DNA from: Egibacter rhizosphaerae
Lineage (GTDB): Bacteria; Actinomycetota; Nitriliruptoria; Euzebyales; Egibacteraceae
Assembly: GCF_004322855.1 (NCBI RefSeq)
Contig: NZ_CP036402.1
Location: 3,596,001 to 3,660,000, forward strand
Direction of reading: 5' to 3'
DNA length: 64,000 nt
Part shown: positions 33,069 through 40,355 of the stretch, piece by piece
How positions within the stretch are numbered: the stretch's first letter is position 1
Layout: every line of letters starts with the position of its first letter
Notes under the pieces: model-generated
The model's database searches: none
The model's input: the letters and a program-made list of their open reading frames with translations, nothing else
Told to the model about the DNA's origin: nothing
Made by a program: the position numbers and the translations under genes

Positions 33069-34145
33069 GTGCGGTACGCGTCCTGGCTGCTGCTCCTGGC
33101 TGGCTCCGTGTTGTTGCTCGTGGGCTGTGCAGCCGATGATCCTGTCGCCTCGGCGGCCGAGGGCATGTGCGAGGCCATCGATGCCGAGCCGTCCGACGAG
33201 CTGGCGTTCGAGGAGTACGAGCGGTCGATGGCGCGCGAACGCCGTGGAGGTCTTGACGAGGACGAGCTGCGCGACGCGGTCGAGGACCGGTGTGCCCGCG
33301 CGGTGTTTGCCATCACCGAGGCCGCAGAACTGGCTGAGGCGAAGGCCGACGAGTCGGACGCCCGTGACGAACCCGAAGAAGGCGACGAGGAGCCCGACGA
33401 CGAACCGGTCGATCTGCGAGAGATCGCCTGGGCCGAGCAGCAGTGGCGCACCGACTGCGCCGAGTCGGGCAACGTGACCACAGTGAGCCTCACCCCCGTA
33501 CCGGAGGAAGAGGGCCGCTACTGGCACAACCCTGACCCTGACAACGGGCCCGGCGCGGGCATGACCTACACCGTCGAGGTGGACAGTGTCGTCTACGGCG
33601 ATGTCACCGGCGACGGGATCGACGACGCGGTGTTCGCCAGCCAGTGCTTCCTCGGCAACGACTTCGACTTCCGCATCGAGGTGTGGAGCCACGACGAACA
33701 GGGCGAACCCGCACTGCTGGCTCCAGTTCTCACCTACACCAAGTGGGACGGAGTGGTCGAGGACTTCGACGCCGAGGACGATCGCCTGCGCATCCACACC
33801 TCGGAACCCGCGCCCGACGAACAGCAGCCGCATCTGAACGGCTACGCGGTCGAGGTCGTGACCGACTGGCACTTCGACGGCACCGCCTGGGTCGCCGAGG
33901 AGGTCTCACGAACCGACACGACCCCCGAGCCCGAGCCAGCACCCGAGCCTGCTCCGGACACGACCCTGACTGCCTGCGAGCAGCTTGGCTTTCCCGAAAG
34001 CGACGACGAAGAGTGGTGCGCCCAAACGATCCGGGACATGGAAGAGTGCCAGCGCGAGATCGACAGCGACCCGAACTGGGTGCCGTATGATGGAGCGCTC
34101 TACGAGAACCTCGTGACCGGCGAGATCACCACCTGCGACATCTAG
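33069..34145 (+). CDS. Acidic lipoprotein with FG-GAP-like calcium loop
   Basis: A 358-residue lipoprotein. GTG 33069 gives MRYASWLLLLAGSVLLL followed by the lipobox VGCA; a TTG 12 bp upstream is an alternative. Residues 30-115 are a very acidic helical segment; the central domain (about 120-280) contains VYGDVTGDGIDDAVFASQC, a DxTGDGxDD loop typical of FG-GAP/VCBS calcium-binding repeats, and a Thr/Tyr/Trp-rich beta-sandwich sequence; a Pro-Glu linker and a small Cys-containing C-terminal domain (CEQLGF, WCAQTIRDMEECQ, ITTCDI) follow. It should be anchored on the outer face of the membrane. The structured repeat copy B forms its leader. Function unknown. Confidence 0.75.
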   Translation: MRYASWLLLLAGSVLLLVGCAADDPVASAAEGMCEAIDAEPSDELAFEEYERSMARERRGGLDEDELRDAVEDRCARAVFAITEAAELAEAKADESDARDEPEEGDEEPDDEPVDLREIAWAEQQWRTDCAESGNVTTVSLTPVPEEEGRYWHNPDPDNGPGAGMTYTVEVDSVVYGDVTGDGIDDAVFASQCFLGNDFDFRIEVWSHDEQGEPALLAPVLTYTKWDGVVEDFDAEDDRLRIHTSEPAPDEQQPHLNGYAVEVVTDWHFDGTAWVAEEVSRTDTTPEPEPAPEPAPDTTLTACEQLGFPESDDEEWCAQTIRDMEECQREIDSDPNWVPYDGALYENLVTGEITTCDI

Positions 34146-34774
34146 CGGGCCGAAACCAAGCAACAGGACTCACCGTCCCGACAAGCGCCTGCCCCGGACT
34201 GACCGGCCGTCGTTCGCGACGGGGCTATTGCCAGTTCCCTACGTCGGGAAGCGGTCTTGGGCGGGCGTGAGACCAAGCCAGGGCTCTCCGTGGGCTGCGG
34301 GAGAAGCTGCTCACGCACATGAAGCCATCCCAGGATGTACTGCTCAGCAACAACTGCTTTCCAGGAGTCTTAGGACCGCAAGAGGCGAGACGATCGGGGT
34401 TCCAGACCCTCATTCGCTTGCGATAGTTACTCGCAAAGGGGCGGAACAATGTTGAGCGGGGGCGGAACCCTGGGGTGGCAAGTAGGTATTGGACCGAGAC
34501 CAATCCATACCGGCAGGTCCAACGTCGGCCACGGCCGATAGTTGACGCGGAGCGGGACCAATCCTCCAGCTCGCCCATCTCCTCCTGGCCGATAGCCGTG
34601 GAGACCGTCAACAAGTCGCGGGGCTCTTGCTCTTCGGGTCTGGTGCCGGCCGGCGGGGATCGCCCGAACGCTGCGGGGGCAGCTATGGGGTCCTCACGCG
34701 CATCGAGCCGAGCGGCGAGGAGGATGCCTGGGGCGGGCTTAGTGTGACGGTGGACCGGTGTCGCGGTGCGAGGC
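34146..34774. other. 629-bp region without a convincing gene
   Basis: Convergent interval between the lipoprotein and the AlbA_2 gene. Short frames exist on both strands, but none has a plausible start or recognisable motif. Given the nearby replication genes, an origin or transfer-related site is conceivable, but no iteron array was seen. Confidence 0.4.
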
Positions 34775-35590
34775 TCAGGGCCCGAGGGTGCACGGCTGGC
34801 GGTGAGCCTCGCCGTGTTGATCTTCCCACGTCACTGTCAAGTCCCATGTCAGGCCGTGTCCCGCGAGACCGCCAGCCAGCGGGAACCTGACCGAGGACTG
34901 GGGCGCGAGCGCCGAGATGGGCTCGAAGCCTCCGACCGTGCGTGCGCCCTCCCCGGTTTCGATGTTCACGTTGTAGGCGGTGGTGTCGCCGATGTTGCGC
35001 AGGACGAGCTTGGGGTGGGTCTTGTGCTTGATCTGTCCCTTGCTGTTGGTTTCGGAGCGTCGGTCCGGATCGACTTCGGCGGTGATCTGCGCGGGGCGGC
35101 TGGTGTTGAGGGAGAACTCCGCTGCGAAACCGGGACGGGAAGCGAAGGCTGTCCCGAGTTCGTGGACGGTCATCGGGCGGTTCGACGGGCCTGAGCGTAG
35201 GTAGCCGCGACCGGCGACGAGGTGGGGACGGCGCTCACTGCTCTCCACCCGCACGACGAGTACGCCCCTCCCGTCGTCTTGGATCGCGACCTCCTCGGCC
35301 TCCACAAGTACCAGCGGCTCATCGACTGAATCGCGAGCGATGTTGGCGAGCTTCTCGGCGGCACCGTCAAGATCGATTGGAGTGATAGTCTCGGCAAGGT
35401 TGCGGGGGGCGCTGAGACCGAAGATCAACACGCCCCCGGCCGTGTTCGCCATCGCCGCGAGAGTCCTGGCGCTGGTGTTGGTGTCGATCTCGGTCTTGAA
35501 GTCGCGCCACACACTCTCCTGGGCTTTCTCGCTGACGAGCTGGCGCACCTCCTCGGGAGTGCGTGGCATGTGGATGGCCTCGTTCCTCAT
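34775..35590 (-). CDS. AlbA_2 (Schlafen-like) domain protein
   Basis: A 271-residue protein. The N-terminal 150 residues form an AlbA_2 domain: ESVWRDFKTEIDTNTSARTLAAMANTAGG, with VLIFGLSAPRN, then VLVVRVESSERRPHLV and GYLRSGPSNRPM. This matches the fold appended to HsdR in the same island (E-x-K then AFANS-GG-LLIGV). The C-terminal 100 residues look like a beta-sandwich (LVLRNIGDTTAYNVNIETGE, LTWDLTVTWEDQ). AlbA_2 proteins are seen as nucleic-acid or ATP-binding regulators and in defence-related contexts. It follows the Rep gene by 91 bp on the same strand, so it may be co-transcribed with the replication module. ATG 35590 is shown; ATG 35569 is an alternative. Confidence 0.75.
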   Translation of the reverse strand: MRNEAIHMPRTPEEVRQLVSEKAQESVWRDFKTEIDTNTSARTLAAMANTAGGVLIFGLSAPRNLAETITPIDLDGAAEKLANIARDSVDEPLVLVEAEEVAIQDDGRGVLVVRVESSERRPHLVAGRGYLRSGPSNRPMTVHELGTAFASRPGFAAEFSLNTSRPAQITAEVDPDRRSETNSKGQIKHKTHPKLVLRNIGDTTAYNVNIETGEGARTVGGFEPISALAPQSSVRFPLAGGLAGHGLTWDLTVTWEDQHGEAHRQPCTLGP

Positions 35591-35681
35591 GGCCCGGCTC
35601 GTTCCACCTTCGATCAGCCTTCCCTGCCACGCCGGAGTGTACGGGCCGGTGCTGATTGAGCGCGAGCCGGTTCAGTCGCGC

Positions 35682-36803
35682 TTAACGTCTCCTTCTTGGC
35701 CTGGCGCTCTGGATTTCAACCCCGGACTCCAGATCGAGTCGCCTAGCGCCTCGCCCGTCCAGTACCGGAGCGCCTCCGACTTGGTCTAGAAGGTCGCGAT
35801 ACTTCTTGCGGGTAGCCGAGGCTCGGCTGGGCTGGCGGCCGTTGATCTGCCGGTACATGTCTGCGATGAGTGCGTCCTCTGTACGTGGGTCGAGATCGAG
35901 CTTTGCGATAGCGTCCAGGAAGGAGCGCGGGCTATATAGCCATGCTCCCATCCTCGCGTGGTCCCACCGGTTGAGGAACAAGTCTGTGGCCTTGGCAGCG
36001 GTGAGGTCACACGGCGCTTTGATGCCCCCGTACCGAGTGAGCCAGCCACGCTTGCGGGCTTGAAGCTCGACGCGCAGGGTCTTCGACCTCCGGAATCCCG
36101 AGTCGTAGACGCGGAACGTGCCCGCCGTCTTCGTGCCCACATACAGGGTGGAGGCTTCGCCGGTCTCGGTCTCGCTGAACACCCGCAACATGGACGCGCG
36201 GGGACGAGGTACGCGCCTGAGGGCCTCGATGAGAACCTCGGGCTTGGACTCGATGGAGAAGTCCCGAGCGATGTCCACTCGGGTGACTGACCCCTGGTCT
36301 TGAACCTCCTCAAGGTCCAACACGGGGCGAAGCTCCCGCTCTACCACCGCCCAGATCTCCGCCAACAAATCCGGGAGCACCTCGGATAGGGAAGACACCG
36401 CGCACCTCGGGTTGAAGCTGAGCACTCCATAAAACCTCTCGTAGAAGGGGTGCACAAACTCTCCTAGCCGAGGATTGAAGGCACCCAAACTGAAGTCGTG
36501 GCCACCGGTTGTACTTCTCCTGCGCCGCCAGTACTGCGACGCCTTGGGTTCTCTTATGGGAAAGGACAACTCGACCTTGTCAACCAAGAGTTCGCGGGCG
36601 TGGGCGGTGAGGTCTACTTCGCGGGCGGCTTGTTCGCTTCGTGAAGTGGTTCCGGGGGTGTTACTAGGGCCGTGGAATAGGGTTGGGGTATCGCTAGGAC
36701 TTGCTTCTTTCTGCTTGCGAGGAGTCCGTGCGTGCGTTGTCGGGGGCTTAGCTGGGTTATTGACGAAGCGGACGCGTCGGCGTGGCACTCTGGAAGTGCT
36801 CAT
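35682..36803 (-). CDS. Rep-like replication initiation protein of the island
   Basis: The 373-residue frame from ATG 36803 contains GSVTRVDIARDFSIE, ASTLYVGTKTAGTFRVYDSGFRRSKTLRVELQARKRG and WDHARMGAWL, the order seen in replication-initiation factors of rolling-circle plasmids (an Arg-x-Asp strand, then GS/T-x-RxYDK, then RxEL). A basic N-terminal tail (VPRRRVRFVNN) precedes the domain. It should start replication of an excised circular form. Upstream of 36803 the same frame stays coding-like as far as a G/C run at 37063-37068, where it would join the prim-pol frame if one base were removed, so the two may be a single polypeptide. Family assignment is by pattern only. Confidence 0.6.
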   Translation of the reverse strand: MSTSRVPRRRVRFVNNPAKPPTTHARTPRKQKEASPSDTPTLFHGPSNTPGTTSRSEQAAREVDLTAHARELLVDKVELSFPIREPKASQYWRRRRSTTGGHDFSLGAFNPRLGEFVHPFYERFYGVLSFNPRCAVSSLSEVLPDLLAEIWAVVERELRPVLDLEEVQDQGSVTRVDIARDFSIESKPEVLIEALRRVPRPRASMLRVFSETETGEASTLYVGTKTAGTFRVYDSGFRRSKTLRVELQARKRGWLTRYGGIKAPCDLTAAKATDLFLNRWDHARMGAWLYSPRSFLDAIAKLDLDPRTEDALIADMYRQINGRQPSRASATRKKYRDLLDQVGGAPVLDGRGARRLDLESGVEIQSARPRRRR

Positions 36804-36903
36804 CGGGAGCAAACCAAGGGGGTCTTGGGAGCCAGATCTTGCGAGTTGCCTGGCCGGCTCGGGTGCTTCGTGGTCGGAGCACTGTGCAACGAACTGCCCA
36901 CCA

Positions 36904-38001
36904 TCAACGGTCTCGTTCGAGGGGTTCTCGCCTCGAAGCAGTTGGCCGGACTCCCCGAGGTCGGTGTGCGCCTCGACGTCTTGCGGCGCTGCCGTCTCGG
37001 CGGTCGGGAATCTCGCTGCGGGTTCTCTGTTTGCGCGGTGTGGGACACCAACACCGTGCTGCGGGGGGCCCGTCGGTGAACTTGGCGATTGCGCCGTGGA
37101 CGGCCCGATCGAACTCGCCCAGAGTGGGGCGGTCGCGCGCGGCATGCTCGAAGGCGTCGCGCAGGATCCTCAGTGCCGATCGGACGCCGCGATGCCCGTC
37201 TTGTGCCGCCCGAATCAGCCGAGCGGACCCCACAAGCATCGCGTGGTGCCGCGAGCCGCCGCCCCTCAGTTCTTCACAAGCATCCTCGGTCAGCCGGCAG
37301 GTCTTGGCGCACACGGGCTCGTCGTCAAGGAGTCCAAGCCACGCCTCACCTGCGTGAGCATCAACGACCGCCGGACTGCCGGCCTCGCAAGACAGCGCTC
37401 GTATCCAGACCACCGGAAGCTGAGCGAGGTCGGAGGGGCGAGGTAGACCCTCGAGCGGGATCGTCTCCCCGCTGGCCTCGTGCACCCACCGATATCGGGT
37501 CCGACTTAGGGGATTCCAGGAAGGTGCGGTAACCGCGTACCGGTGGCCTTCGTGAATGACCTCGACGCCATCACCCACGTCCTGCCAGCCCAGGCCCACT
37601 GGAACGCCGAACCAACGGATCCCCGAGGGCAATGGCCGGGAGGTCGAAACAAGGGTCTGCGGGAGCGGGCCGAGTTCTCGCTCCCACAACTCGAGTGTCG
37701 CGCCGCCACGCTTGTCGCCGTAGTTATCGACATCGATGCCGAGGACGCCCTGCGGTGGACGCAGGGCAATGTTGCCGCTCGGCTGCTCCCGAGCCCACCT
37801 CCGAGCTTGCTTCTCGCTGACCGCCTTGCCGCCCCACCCGGTAAAGCCCCGTGGTGGCGGTGTCTTCTTCCTGGGCGGCAGAAGCAACGTGTTCGACCAG
37901 CCGCGCGCCTGATAGGCCTCAAACGCACTAGCGAACGGGGTACGGTGGCCCTTTCGAGGAGATGGTCTCCTACGACCGCGCTTTCGGGTAAGATCGGCCA
38001 C
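36904..38001 (-). CDS. Bifunctional DNA primase/polymerase (prim-pol) of the island
   Basis: A 365-residue frame starting at GTG 38001 with AAGGAGA 8 nt upstream. The prim-pol domain is clear: FASAFEAYQARGWSNTLLLPPRKKTPPPRGFTGW, GNIALRPPQGVLGIDVDNYGDKRGG with the catalytic Asp-x-Asp, TSRPLPSGIRWFGV and GHRYAVTAPSWNP. Such proteins prime and copy DNA in actinobacterial integrative plasmids and phages. The last 55 or so residues (after KFTDGPP) become Arg-rich and shadow-like, while the alternate frame downstream of the C6 run looks natural and leads into Rep, suggesting a frame break at 37063-37068. Confidence 0.8.
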   Translation of the reverse strand: MADLTRKRGRRRPSPRKGHRTPFASAFEAYQARGWSNTLLLPPRKKTPPPRGFTGWGGKAVSEKQARRWAREQPSGNIALRPPQGVLGIDVDNYGDKRGGATLELWERELGPLPQTLVSTSRPLPSGIRWFGVPVGLGWQDVGDGVEVIHEGHRYAVTAPSWNPLSRTRYRWVHEASGETIPLEGLPRPSDLAQLPVVWIRALSCEAGSPAVVDAHAGEAWLGLLDDEPVCAKTCRLTEDACEELRGGGSRHHAMLVGSARLIRAAQDGHRGVRSALRILRDAFEHAARDRPTLGEFDRAVHGAIAKFTDGPPAARCWCPTPRKQRTRSEIPDRRDGSAARRRGAHRPRGVRPTASRREPLERDR

Positions 38002-38043
38002 AGCTGATCTCCTTCACGCAGGGGGAGTTACAGTGATCGCTAG

Positions 38044-38074
38044 AAGGCCCCGAGGACTAAGTGCTCGGGGCCTT
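38044..38074. terminator. Strong 11-bp terminator hairpin containing the stop of the 128-residue gene
   Basis: AAGGCCCCGAG (38044-38054) and CTCGGGGCCTT (38064-38074) flank a 9-nt loop, with TTCTTC following on the plus strand. The last codons and the TAG stop (38057-38059) of the minus-strand gene are read from inside this hairpin. Confidence 0.8.
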
Positions 38075-38443
38075 CTTCATCGCCGGGTTCGGAACGAATC
38101 GCGGGCGCCGACGCTGACGCCTAGGAGCAACCTCGGCGACTGGGGTCTCTTCTCGGCGATGACGCGCGTCCCGTTTGCCACGTTTCTGCTCGCTCCGCTT
38201 GCGGCTCGACTCGAAGGAGAGTCGCGCCATGTAGGAGGCGCGGGCGTGCTCGGCCCGGCGGATCCGTTCGGCCTCGGGAAGCTCGCGATCAGGGTCAACC
38301 TCGTCGCTGAAGCGCTCGAGGAACGCCTCCCGGCCAGGCTGCGTGGCCGCGCGGGGGTCACGCTCCTTGGCCCAGCGGGCGTGGGCCGCCATGCGGGCGC
38401 GCAGAACGCGCTGTTCTGGCGTAAGTGAGTTCGAGGACGCCAT
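38057..38443 (-). CDS. Small basic protein of actinobacterial plasmid/phage type
   Basis: A 128-residue, strongly charged, helical protein: SNSLTPEQRVLRARMAAHARWAKERDPR at the N-terminus, then PGREAFLERFSDEVDPDRELPEAERIRRAEHARASYMARLSFES and an Arg/Lys-rich tail. The LTPEQR...RMAAHARWAK phrase is common in unnamed proteins of actinobacterial mobile elements. The basic tail suggests nucleic-acid binding; a regulatory role in replication or excision is possible but unproven. It precedes the prim-pol gene on the same strand, separated by the terminator in which its own C-terminus is encoded. Confidence 0.7.
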   Translation of the reverse strand: MASSNSLTPEQRVLRARMAAHARWAKERDPRAATQPGREAFLERFSDEVDPDRELPEAERIRRAEHARASYMARLSFESSRKRSEQKRGKRDARHRREETPVAEVAPRRQRRRPRFVPNPAMKKAPST

Positions 38444-38575
38444 GGGAACCTCCGTAGTCCGGGCACAGGTAGCGGAACCGCGCGGGTGCCTCGGATACGG
38501 AGTTCTGCTTCGGCGGCTACAGGAATAGTAGCATCACGGCGCTGCTAGCCCGCACGATCGCTCGTGTCCCACTTT

Positions 38576-38637
38576 CCCTTGCCGAGTACGGCCCCTAATG
38601 GCCGCCCAACGTCCCGTCGGCTCGCGCTCGGCAAGGG
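38576..38637. repeat. 11-bp perfect inverted repeat near attR
   Basis: CCCTTGCCGAG (38576-38586) and CTCGGCAAGGG (38627-38637) are separated by 40 bp, about 100 bp inside attR in a gene-free stretch (38444-38736). Possible recombinase arm sites, a replication or nicking site, or a hairpin. Confidence 0.5.
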
Positions 38638-38736
38638 CGTCATGAACGGATCCACAATTCAGCACATAACCTTGCCGCAAGAGGCTGCCGAAAAGTTGTT
38701 AACGCCCTGGTTAGCATGGCGGATAGTCCGGCATTG

Positions 38737-38775
38737 TTAGGAAACCGGTGCTCTATCCCCTGAGCTACGGGGGCG
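38737..38775. repeat. attR: right copy of the 39-bp repeat (tRNA-Arg 5' half only)
   Basis: Identical to 15242-15280 but not followed by the 3' half of a tRNA. It marks the right edge of the island. The sequence to the right should be the tRNA gene's original upstream region, now cut off from it by 23.5 kb. Confidence 0.88.
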
Positions 38776-38893
38776 GGACTTCCGCGCGAAGCTCGGTGCG
38801 GACCTCCGCGCGAGTGCCGGGGACCGTGGCGACCCCTCGACGCACCGCAACCAGCCTACTCACCGCGCTCGTGATCGGACGTGATCGGAGTAT

Positions 38894-38929
38894 AGACAAA
38901 TTTGTGTTTGTCATTTGTCTGTCTATGCT
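38894..38929 (+). promoter_or_regulatory. Operator/promoter of the 115-residue winged-helix gene
   Basis: AGACAAAT (38894-38901) and ATTTGTCT (38913-38920) form an 8-bp inverted repeat; nested in it is ACAAATTTGT (38896-38905). A -10 box, TATGCT (38924-38929), ends 6 nt before the ATG at 38936, implying a leaderless mRNA, with TTTGTG (38901-38906) in the -35 position inside the palindrome. Confidence 0.6.
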
Positions 38930-38935
38930 GGTGGC

Positions 38936-39283
38936 ATGAGCCGCACCGACCGGATCACCGAGCTCGAGCGCGAGATCGCCGTCGAGATGGAGCAGGCGTC
39001 GCTGCACTTCGCGCGCGCGGCCGCGCTGCGCGAGGAGGTCCGCTTGTTGCGCGAGGGCGCGCAGGTCGCCACCGACGTCGCGGCCATGTCGCGCGTGGAC
39101 GCGATCGTGGCGGTGCTGCGCCATGCCGGCGCGCCGATGTCGCCGACCGAGATCGGCCGCGCGCTGGTCGCCGCCGGCCGCGCCGAGGACTCGCGGCAGA
39201 CGCTCACCGCGTCGCTGGACTACCTACGCAAGCAGGAACGGATCGTGCGCGTCGGGCGCGGGCAGTACGCTGTGGCCGCTTGA
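38936..39283 (+). CDS. Winged-helix/coiled-coil putative DNA-binding protein
   Basis: A 115-residue protein. Residues 1-45 form a coiled coil (DRITELEREIAVEMEQASLHFARAAALREEVRLL type heptads); residues 50-112 resemble a winged helix: SRVDAIVAVLRHAGAPMSPTEIGRALVAAGR, then QTLTASLDYLRKQERIVRVGRGQYAV, the helix-turn-helix and wing typical of small regulators. It lies just outside attR and is read away from it. The palindromic site over its own promoter suggests autoregulation. No closer family assignment can be made. Confidence 0.7.
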   Translation: MSRTDRITELEREIAVEMEQASLHFARAAALREEVRLLREGAQVATDVAAMSRVDAIVAVLRHAGAPMSPTEIGRALVAAGRAEDSRQTLTASLDYLRKQERIVRVGRGQYAVAA

Positions 39284-39304
39284 GTTCGACGGCGGCGCGC
39301 CGGG

Positions 39305-39907
39305 TCAGAGCGCGATGGGGGCCCACAGCTGTTGCTGCTGCGCACCGAGGTGTCCGTAGGTGCGGATAGTGGTGGCGTGCTTGGTGGCGTCCGCGCCGAC
39401 CACGTCGCGGTTCGCCCAGAGGTGGTGCACAGCGCCGAGGAGCTCTCCCACGCGCATGCTGATGTCGGCCGAGACCGCCTGGTGGGCGCGTTCGCGTCGC
39501 TGCGGGTCGCCACTTAACAGCGCGTCGCGGACCTCGGGCCGGGCGTCGATGACGGCGCGTTCGAGTTCGGATTCCCAACGGCGGTTGGGGTCGTCGTCAG
39601 CGGGGTGGCGTCGCTGGTCTCCGGTGAGAAGGTCGAGGAAGTGGTAGCGATCGCGGAGCGCGGCGGCGCTGAGCAGCTTGAGCAGCAGGCGGGTTACCGG
39701 CTCGTCGCGCTGCTCCAGCAGTCGTGAGGCGTGTGGTTCGCTGATGGCGGCGACGTAGTCGATCGCCTTGTGTAGGTCGTGGGAGATGCCCGAGCGAGGC
39801 TTCAGTTCGCTGGGCTGGGGCGCGGCGCCGGTCCGGTGGATGGTGGCGACGACGTAGGTCAGTTTGAGTAGTCGCTCCAAGCCCTGGGCGAGTAGGAGCA
39901 TCGGCAC
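39305..39907 (-). CDS. HEPN-like unknown protein, start uncertain
   Basis: A 200-residue helical protein from GTG 39907. The opening DNFTVPMLLLAQGLERLLKLTYVV and GISHDLHKAIDYVA resemble HEPN-type helical bundles (GLE-LLK followed by a G-HDL helix), a fold of RNases and helper proteins in stress and defence systems; the RxxxxH catalytic motif was not recognised. The frame stays coding-like for about 25 codons before 39907 (RRATRVLDGSSDNFT) but contains no ATG, GTG or TTG before an in-frame TGA, so the natural start is lost, frameshifted or unusual. It is convergent with the winged-helix gene, 21 bp away. Confidence 0.55.
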   Translation of the reverse strand: MPMLLLAQGLERLLKLTYVVATIHRTGAAPQPSELKPRSGISHDLHKAIDYVAAISEPHASRLLEQRDEPVTRLLLKLLSAAALRDRYHFLDLLTGDQRRHPADDDPNRRWESELERAVIDARPEVRDALLSGDPQRRERAHQAVSADISMRVGELLGAVHHLWANRDVVGADATKHATTIRTYGHLGAQQQQLWAPIAL

Positions 39908-40355
39908 CGTGAAGTTGTCGCTGCTGCCGTCGAGGACGCGGGTGGCGCGGCGCCCTCGGCGGCTTTCGCCGACCGGCGGTCATGTGGCGGGCTCCTCCTC
40001 CGCGGCCGCGCCCTGGTCCGCCCGAACGGGGACTATGGCCCGGACATCGCCACCTTCTGGTGGCGCTTGCTTTCGCGCGACGAAGCTGTGCGCTCAGGAT
40101 CGCGCGGCAAGCGAGCATCACCCTCGGGAGGGACATCCGCCACGCCCACTTCCGGGCCCTCAGCTTTGGACAGCCACCGACCGTGATCGCGAGAGAGTCC
40201 GATCGATGTCCTGACTAACCCGCCATAGGTTGAGCTCACCGGTCTGTCCGTGGGAGGTTGGACCGAACTCGCTCGGCCCTGTCGCGGTTCTGGGGCCGAC
40301 TCGATGGTTGGGTCGTACTAGCTGGACACGTGCGTCGCTGTCGGCACTTCGGTGC
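39908..40355. other. About 450 bp without a recognisable gene
   Basis: Lies between the HEPN-like and Clp-N genes. Frames here are Arg/Pro/Ser-rich and look non-coding. It may contain the lost N-terminal part of the HEPN-like gene. Confidence 0.4.

Larger units (their letters stand above)
15281..38775. mobile_element. 23.5-kb integrated genomic island in tRNA-Arg(CCU)
   Basis: The island lies between two 39-bp direct repeats taken from the tRNA 5' half. Content in order: tyrosine recombinase, Mrr endonuclease, unknown genes, type I restriction-modification operon with an HsdR-AlbA_2 fusion, mrr remnant, OLD-type nuclease, second tyrosine recombinase, surface protein between structured repeats, lipoprotein, AlbA_2 protein, Rep-like and prim-pol replication genes, and an actinobacterial plasmid/phage-type small protein. 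The replication genes and recombinase suggest descent from an actinobacterial integrative plasmid, but no FtsK-like transfer gene is seen, so self-transfer is unlikely. GC and codon use vary along it (hsdS target domains and the OLD gene are richer in A/T), suggesting a composite built by several insertions. Confidence 0.85.

Noticed and set aside
34225-34614. 129-codon minus-strand frame after the lipoprotein gene
   Set aside because: Ser/Arg/Trp-rich, no homology-like blocks, no ribosome-binding site.
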